NCBI GenBank assembly: GCA_011620245.1 | Contig: WOZN01000150.1 | Span: forward strand, 1 to 10,511 | Source of the DNA: Acidovorax sp. | GTDB taxonomy: Bacteria; Pseudomonadota; Gammaproteobacteria; Burkholderiales; Burkholderiaceae_C | Length of the DNA: 10,511 bases | Reading direction: 5' to 3' | Shown here: positions 6,574-10,511 of the stretch, piece by piece | How the letters are laid out: each line of letters begins with the position of its first letter | Position numbering within the stretch: position 1 is the stretch's first letter | Notes under the pieces: generated by a model | The model's database searches: none | What the model was told of the DNA's origin: nothing | Seen by the model: only the letters and a program-made list of their open reading frames with translations | Made by a program: the position numbers and the translations under genes

Positions 6574-7527
6574 ATGCCTGCTCCGCTTGTGCTTTCCGTC
6601 GTCATTCCCGTCTATAACGAAGAGGCGGTGCTGCCGGCCCTGTTCGCCCGTCTGTACCCGGCGCTCGATGCGCTCGGCGTGCGCTACGAGGTGGTGTTCG
6701 TCGACGATGGCAGCCGCGACCAGTCGGCCCGCCTGCTTTCGGAGCAATTCGAGCGGCGCCCGGATGTGACGCGCGTCGTGTTGCTCAATGGCAATTTTGG
6801 CCAGCACCGCGCCATTTTGGCGGGCTTCGAGTACAGCCGCGGCGAGCGCGTGGTCACCCTCGATGCCGACCTGCAAAACCCGCCCGAGGACATCGCTGCC
6901 CTGCTGGCGCAGATGGATGCGGGCCATGACTACGTAGGTTCCATCCGCCGCCAGCGCAACGACAGCTGGTGGCGCCATGTGGCCAGCAGGGCCATGAACC
7001 GCCTGCGCGAACGCATCACCCGCATCAGGATGACCGACCAGGGCTGCATGATGCGGGCCTACAGCCGGCGCATCATCGACACCATCAACCAGTGCAACGA
7101 GATGAACACCTTCATCCCTGCGCTGGCCTACCAGTTTGCCCAGAACCCCACCGAAATCGTGGTGGGCCATGAAGAGCGGCAGGCGGGCGAGTCCAAATAT
7201 TCGCTCTACAGCCTGATCCGCCTGAATTTCGATCTGATGACCGGCTTTTCGCTGGTGCCGCTGCAGCTGTTTTCGATGGTAGGCATCATCGTCTCGCTGC
7301 TGTCGGGCCTGCTGGTGATTTACATGGGCGGGCGCCGCCTGATCCTGGGGCCGGAAGAAGGCGGGCTGTTCACCCTGTTCGCCATTGCCTTCCTGCTGAT
7401 CGGCATTGTGCTGTTTGGAATCGGCCTGCTGGGCGAATATATCGGCCGCATTTACCAGGAAGTGCGCCAGCGCCCGCGCTATGTGATTGCCGCCGTGCTG
7501 GAGCGTCAGCCGGGAGAGGGCGCATGA
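6574..7527 (+). CDS. arnC: Undecaprenyl-phosphate 4-deoxy-4-formamido-L-arabinose transferase ArnC (GT2)
   Basis: Membrane-bound GT2 glycosyltransferase of 317 residues (E. coli ArnC is 322) that transfers 4-formamido-arabinose from UDP to undecaprenyl phosphate at the cytoplasmic face. The GT-A domain has VVIPVYNEE at 9-17, VDDGSRD at 43-49 and the metal/UDP motif DADLQNPP at 97-104. A QAGESKYSLYSLIRL block follows, and two C-terminal helices lie at about 230-249 and 270-289, the usual layout of polyprenyl-phosphate sugar transferases. It starts nine bases after the arnB stop with a run of six C directly before the ATG and no evident Shine-Dalgarno, so translation probably depends on ribosomes finishing arnB. 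Its stop overlaps the next start (ATGA). A GtrB or dolichol-phosphate-mannose-synthase type relative is possible by fold, but the operon makes ArnC by far the best call. Confidence 0.93.
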   Translation: MPAPLVLSVVIPVYNEEAVLPALFARLYPALDALGVRYEVVFVDDGSRDQSARLLSEQFERRPDVTRVVLLNGNFGQHRAILAGFEYSRGERVVTLDADLQNPPEDIAALLAQMDAGHDYVGSIRRQRNDSWWRHVASRAMNRLRERITRIRMTDQGCMMRAYSRRIIDTINQCNEMNTFIPALAYQFAQNPTEIVVGHEERQAGESKYSLYSLIRLNFDLMTGFSLVPLQLFSMVGIIVSLLSGLLVIYMGGRRLILGPEEGGLFTLFAIAFLLIGIVLFGIGLLGEYIGRIYQEVRQRPRYVIAAVLERQPGEGA

Positions 7528-8480
7528 GCATTGGCAGGCAGGCTCGAGGCGAACGCCCGCGGGCCGTGGTTTTCGCGTACCACAACGTGGGCGTGCGCTG
7601 CCTTCAGGCCCTGTTGGGGCGCGGCGTCGAAGTGCCGCTGGTCGTGACGCACCAGGACAGCCCCGGCGAGACCATCTGGTTTGCCAGTGTGGCCGCATTG
7701 GCTGGCACTTATGGCATTGCGGTGATCACGCCCGACGATCCGAATACCGACGAGGTGCTGGCCCAGGTGCGCGCGGCCCGCCCTGATTTTCTGTTTTCGT
7801 TTTACTACCGCCACATGCTCGGCGCCCCGCTGCTGGCTGCGGCGCCCCGAGGGGCGTTCAACATGCACGGCTCGCTCTTGCCCAAGTACCGGGGCCGGGT
7901 GCCGATCAACTGGGCGGTGATCCATGGCGAGACCGAGACCGGCGCCACCTTGCATGTGATGAACGAAAAGCCCGACAACGGGGCCATCGTCGATCAGATG
8001 GCGGTGCCGATCCTGCCGGACGACAGCGCCCGGGATGTGTTCGACAAAGTCACCGTGGCCGCCGAGCTGGTGCTCTGGCGCAGCCTGCCGGCGCTGCTGG
8101 ACGGCACGGCCCGGCTCACGCCGCAGGACCTGTCCCAAGGCGCCTATTTTGGCGGGCGCAAGCCCGAGGATGGCCGCATACCGGCGCAGCTGGGCGCCGT
8201 CGAGCTGCACAACTTTGTGCGGGCGTTGACCCGCCCCTATCCCGGCGCCTTTGCCGACCTGGCCGAAGGGCGCCTGGTGATCTGGCAGACGCGCCATGCC
8301 GGCAGCGTGGCACAGCGCCCAGCGGCCATTGCGCTGTCTGCCGCAGCGGGCCGCTTGCAGCTGGTCTGCCCCGATGGCGGCGTGCTGCGCGTCACCGACG
8401 CCACCCTCGATGGTGCGCCCCTGAATGCCGACAACTTTGCCACCCATTTCCCGCAGGCCGCAGTGCTCCTGGCACCCTGA
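7524..8480 (+). CDS. UDP-Ara4N formyltransferase (stand-alone counterpart of the ArnA N-terminal domain)
   Basis: Cytoplasmic formyltransferase of 318 residues that should transfer a formyl group from N10-formyl-tetrahydrofolate to UDP-Ara4N. The family signature FNMHGSLLPKYRGRVP is present, with Asn113 and His115, and the catalytic aspartate is Asp151 in EKPDNGAIV. The spacing 113/115/151 equals that of Asn102/His104/Asp140 in E. coli ArnA. In E. coli this domain is fused to the decarboxylase; here the gene ends with its own TGA and the decarboxylase is a separate gene 58 bases on. The start overlaps the arnC stop by four bases. A methionyl-tRNA formyltransferase is the main fold relative but is excluded by operon context and by the GETETGATLHVMNEKPD block typical of ArnA. 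The first 11 residues are polar and may be an extension. Confidence 0.92.
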   Translation: MSIGRQARGERPRAVVFAYHNVGVRCLQALLGRGVEVPLVVTHQDSPGETIWFASVAALAGTYGIAVITPDDPNTDEVLAQVRAARPDFLFSFYYRHMLGAPLLAAAPRGAFNMHGSLLPKYRGRVPINWAVIHGETETGATLHVMNEKPDNGAIVDQMAVPILPDDSARDVFDKVTVAAELVLWRSLPALLDGTARLTPQDLSQGAYFGGRKPEDGRIPAQLGAVELHNFVRALTRPYPGAFADLAEGRLVIWQTRHAGSVAQRPAAIALSAAAGRLQLVCPDGGVLRVTDATLDGAPLNADNFATHFPQAAVLLAP

Positions 8481-8493
8481 AGCCGCTGCCACC

Positions 8494-8508
8494 CGCGACA
8501 CCATCGCG
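8494..8508 (+). other. Small hairpin in the gap between the two arnA-type genes
   Basis: A five-base perfect stem (CGCGA / TCGCG) with a five-base loop lies in the 58-base gap between the formyltransferase and decarboxylase genes. No T-run follows, so it is not a convincing terminator, and I see no good promoter in the gap. A weak purine-rich site (GAGAAAAA, 8529-8536) precedes the ATG at 8539. Confidence 0.25.
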
Positions 8509-8538
8509 TTCAATAACTGTGTTTGACTGAGAAAAACC

Positions 8539-9582
8539 ATGAAAAAAGTTCTGATTCTTGGTGTGGATGGCTTCATCGGCCACCACCTGACCCGTCGCAT
8601 CATCGACACCACTGACTGGCAGGTGTTCGGGATGGACATGAACGCCGACCGGGTCCGGGAATGGCTGAACCACCCGCGCTTTCATTTTTTTGAAGGCGAC
8701 ATCACCATCAACAAAGAGTGGATCGAATATCACGTCAAGAAATGTGATGTGGTGTTGCCCCTGGTGGCCATTGCCACGCCTGCGACCTACGTGAGCCATC
8801 CGCTGCGCGTGTTCGAGCTCGACTTTGAAGCCAACCTGCCGATCGTGCGCCAATGCGTGCAGTACAAAAAGCACCTGGTGTTTCCTTCGACCTCCGAGGT
8901 CTATGGCATGAGCCACGATGAGGAGTTCGATCCGGAAAACTCCGAACTCGTCTATGGCCCCATCAACAAGCCGCGCTGGATCTATGCGTGCGCCAAACAG
9001 CTGATGGACCGGGTGATCCACGCCTATGGCATGGAGGCCGGCCTCAACTACACGCTGTTTCGGCCGTTCAACTGGATCGGCGGCGGGCTGGACAACATCA
9101 ACACCCCCAAGGAAGGCTCCAGCCGGGTCATCACCCAGTTTCTGGGGCATATCGTGCGCGGCGAGCCGATCCAGCTGGTGGATGGCGGCGCGCAAAAGCG
9201 CGCCTTCACGTATGTGGATGACGGCATTTCCGCGCTGGTGAAAATCATCGCCAACCACGATGGCAAGGCTTCGGGCCAGATCTACAACATCGGCAATCCG
9301 GCCAACAACTATTCCATTCGCGAGCTGGCCACCATGATGCTGGCCCTTGCAGCCCAATACCCGGAATACAGCGCCAACGCCGCAAAGGTCGAGGTGGTCG
9401 AAACCACCTCGACTTCCTATTACGGCAAAGGCTACCAGGACGTGCAGAACCGCGTGCCCAAGATCGACAACACCAAGGCCGACCTCGACTGGGCGCCGCA
9501 GGTGGCGATGGCCGACGCGCTGCGCGGCATCTTCGACTACTACCGCGACCAGATCGTCGCCTCGCGCGACCTGTCCGACTGA
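8539..9582 (+). CDS. UDP-glucuronate decarboxylase / UDP-4-keto-pentose synthase (stand-alone ArnA C-terminal half, extended SDR)
   Basis: NAD-dependent extended short-chain dehydrogenase of 347 residues that oxidises and decarboxylates UDP-glucuronate to UDP-4-keto-pentose, the substrate of ArnB. The Rossmann motif GVDGFIG is at 8-14. Ser119 and Glu120 in TSEVYG, Tyr149 and Lys153 in the YxxxK motif and Arg305 in YQDVQNR have the same mutual spacing as Ser433, Glu434, Tyr463, Lys467 and Arg619 of E. coli ArnA, so the whole decarboxylase active site is kept. A Ralstonia solanacearum stand-alone relative has been described as a bifunctional UDP-4-keto-pentose/UDP-xylose synthase, so some UDP-xylose output is possible here too. 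It starts 58 bases after the formyltransferase and its TGA overlaps the arnD ATG by one base. A general sugar epimerase is unlikely given the Glu and Arg. Confidence 0.93.
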   Translation: MKKVLILGVDGFIGHHLTRRIIDTTDWQVFGMDMNADRVREWLNHPRFHFFEGDITINKEWIEYHVKKCDVVLPLVAIATPATYVSHPLRVFELDFEANLPIVRQCVQYKKHLVFPSTSEVYGMSHDEEFDPENSELVYGPINKPRWIYACAKQLMDRVIHAYGMEAGLNYTLFRPFNWIGGGLDNINTPKEGSSRVITQFLGHIVRGEPIQLVDGGAQKRAFTYVDDGISALVKIIANHDGKASGQIYNIGNPANNYSIRELATMMLALAAQYPEYSANAAKVEVVETTSTSYYGKGYQDVQNRVPKIDNTKADLDWAPQVAMADALRGIFDYYRDQIVASRDLSD

Positions 9583-10493
9583 TGGCTTTGCTCGCGCTCA
9601 AGATCGATGTGGACACCTGGCGCGGCACGCGCGAAGGGGTGCCGCGGCTGGTCGAGCTGCTGCAGCGCCATGGCGCCAACGCCACCTTTCTCTTCAGCCT
9701 GGGGCCCGACCACACCGGGCGGGCTATCCAGCGGGTGTTCCGGCCGGGCTTTTTGCAGAAGGTGTCGCGCACTTCGGTGGTGGAGCATTACGGCATTCGC
9801 ACCTTGCTCTACGGCACCGTGTTGCCGGGGCCGGACATCGGCCGCCGCGAGGCCGCGCTGATGCGCCGGGTGCAGGCCGCCGGATTTGAGGTGGGCATCC
9901 ACACCTGGGACCATATCCGCTGGCAGGACCATGTCGCGGGCAAGGATGCCGCCTGGACCCGCCGCGAAATGGCCCGCGCGGTCGCGCGCTTCACGGAGAT
10001 TTTTGGCATTGCGCCACGCACCCACGGCGCCGCCGGTTGGCAGATGAACGAGGCGGCCTACGCGCTGGAGCGCAGCTTCGGTTTCGATTACGCATCGGAC
10101 GGCCGGGGTACGCACCCCTTTCAGCCCGTGGACGCCTCTGGCCAGCCACTGGGCGTGCCCCAGTTGCCCAGCACATTGCCCACCCTGGACGAGTTGATCG
10201 GGGTGGACGGGCTCACACCCGCCAATGTGCACGCCCACCTGTTGGCGCTGACGGCTGTGCCGCCAGCGCAAGGCCATGTCTACACCCTGCATGCCGAGCT
10301 GGAAGGCATGAAGCTGATCGACACCTTCGAGCGCCTGCTCGCCGGCTGGAAGGCCCAGGGTTATCAGCTGGTGTCCACCGCGCAACTGTTTGCCACGCTG
10401 AATGTGGCCGACTTGCCCCGCCACCAGGTGCGGATGGGTGAGATCCCGGGGCGCAGCGGCACGCTGGCGCTGCAAGGCGCCGCCGTTGGTTGA
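9582..10493 (+). CDS. arnD: 4-deoxy-4-formamido-L-arabinose-phosphoundecaprenol deformylase ArnD
   Basis: Metal-dependent deacetylase of the NodB/polysaccharide deacetylase family, 303 residues (E. coli ArnD 296). It removes the formyl group from undecaprenyl-phosphate formyl-Ara4N, making the transfer pathway irreversible. KIDVDTWRG at 7-15 carries the family aspartates (Asp9 and Asp11), and HTWDH at 107-111 gives the two metal-binding histidines. The block THGAAGWQMN follows, and His237 in HAELEG is the expected C-terminal motif histidine. The ATG shares one base with the stop of the decarboxylase gene (TGATG), so translation is probably coupled. This is the last arn gene seen; 18 bases remain after the stop, too few to show a terminator or a next gene. 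No N-terminal signal peptide is visible, so it probably acts at the cytoplasmic face of the inner membrane. Confidence 0.94.
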   Translation: MALLALKIDVDTWRGTREGVPRLVELLQRHGANATFLFSLGPDHTGRAIQRVFRPGFLQKVSRTSVVEHYGIRTLLYGTVLPGPDIGRREAALMRRVQAAGFEVGIHTWDHIRWQDHVAGKDAAWTRREMARAVARFTEIFGIAPRTHGAAGWQMNEAAYALERSFGFDYASDGRGTHPFQPVDASGQPLGVPQLPSTLPTLDELIGVDGLTPANVHAHLLALTAVPPAQGHVYTLHAELEGMKLIDTFERLLAGWKAQGYQLVSTAQLFATLNVADLPRHQVRMGEIPGRSGTLALQGAAVG

Positions 10494-10511
10494 ACCTAAA
10501 AACGGCAGTTG

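Noticed and set aside
5398..7698. Long minus-strand open frame opposite arnB and arnC (766 codons)
   Set aside because: Low-complexity His/Gln/Ala-rich translation with no domain, spanning two well-supported genes on the other strand; a codon-bias shadow.
10494..10511. Terminator or next gene after arnD
   Set aside because: Only 18 bases remain; no inverted repeat or start can be judged.

Overview
This window comes from a GC-rich betaproteobacterium, most likely in the order Burkholderiales and probably the family Comamonadaceae (Acidovorax or Comamonas type). I base this on base composition, strong GC at third codon positions, protein style and the way the arn genes are arranged; no ribosomal marker is present. 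All recognised genes lie on the plus strand.

Layout. At 1-387 is the 3' part of a universal stress protein (UspA-type) gene. At 457-3015 is a large P-type ATPase that matches the magnesium-transporting P3B group (MgtA/MgtB) in its membrane and catalytic motifs. A long, nearly self-complementary element follows at 3104-3286. From 3087 to 10493 there is a seven-gene operon for making 4-amino-4-deoxy-L-arabinose (Ara4N) and attaching it to lipid A. The order is arnT (lipid A transferase), one small arnE/arnF-like flippase subunit, arnB (aminotransferase), arnC (undecaprenyl-phosphate glycosyltransferase), the formyltransferase half of ArnA as its own gene, the dehydrogenase/decarboxylase half of ArnA as its own gene, and arnD (deformylase).

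How the genes work together. The decarboxylase turns UDP-glucuronate into the UDP-4-keto-pentose. ArnB aminates this to UDP-Ara4N, and the formyltransferase N-formylates it. ArnC moves formyl-Ara4N onto undecaprenyl phosphate, ArnD removes the formyl group, the small membrane protein probably helps flip the lipid to the periplasmic face, and ArnT transfers Ara4N to lipid A phosphates. By known biology this lowers the negative charge of the outer membrane and gives resistance to polymyxins and cationic peptides. UDP-glucose dehydrogenase (Ugd), which makes the starting UDP-glucuronate, is not in the window. The Mg2+ ATPase next door is notable because enterobacteria control both functions through PhoPQ, but I see no PhoP or PmrA box here.

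The core pathway is known. The less ordinary parts are the ArnA activities as two separate genes with every catalytic residue kept at enterobacterial spacing, the single ArnE/F-like gene, the rotated gene order, the 183-bp folded element read in frame with the start of arnT, and a 64-bp double inverted repeat between arnE/F and arnB that could act as an attenuator. I did not find a wholly new system.
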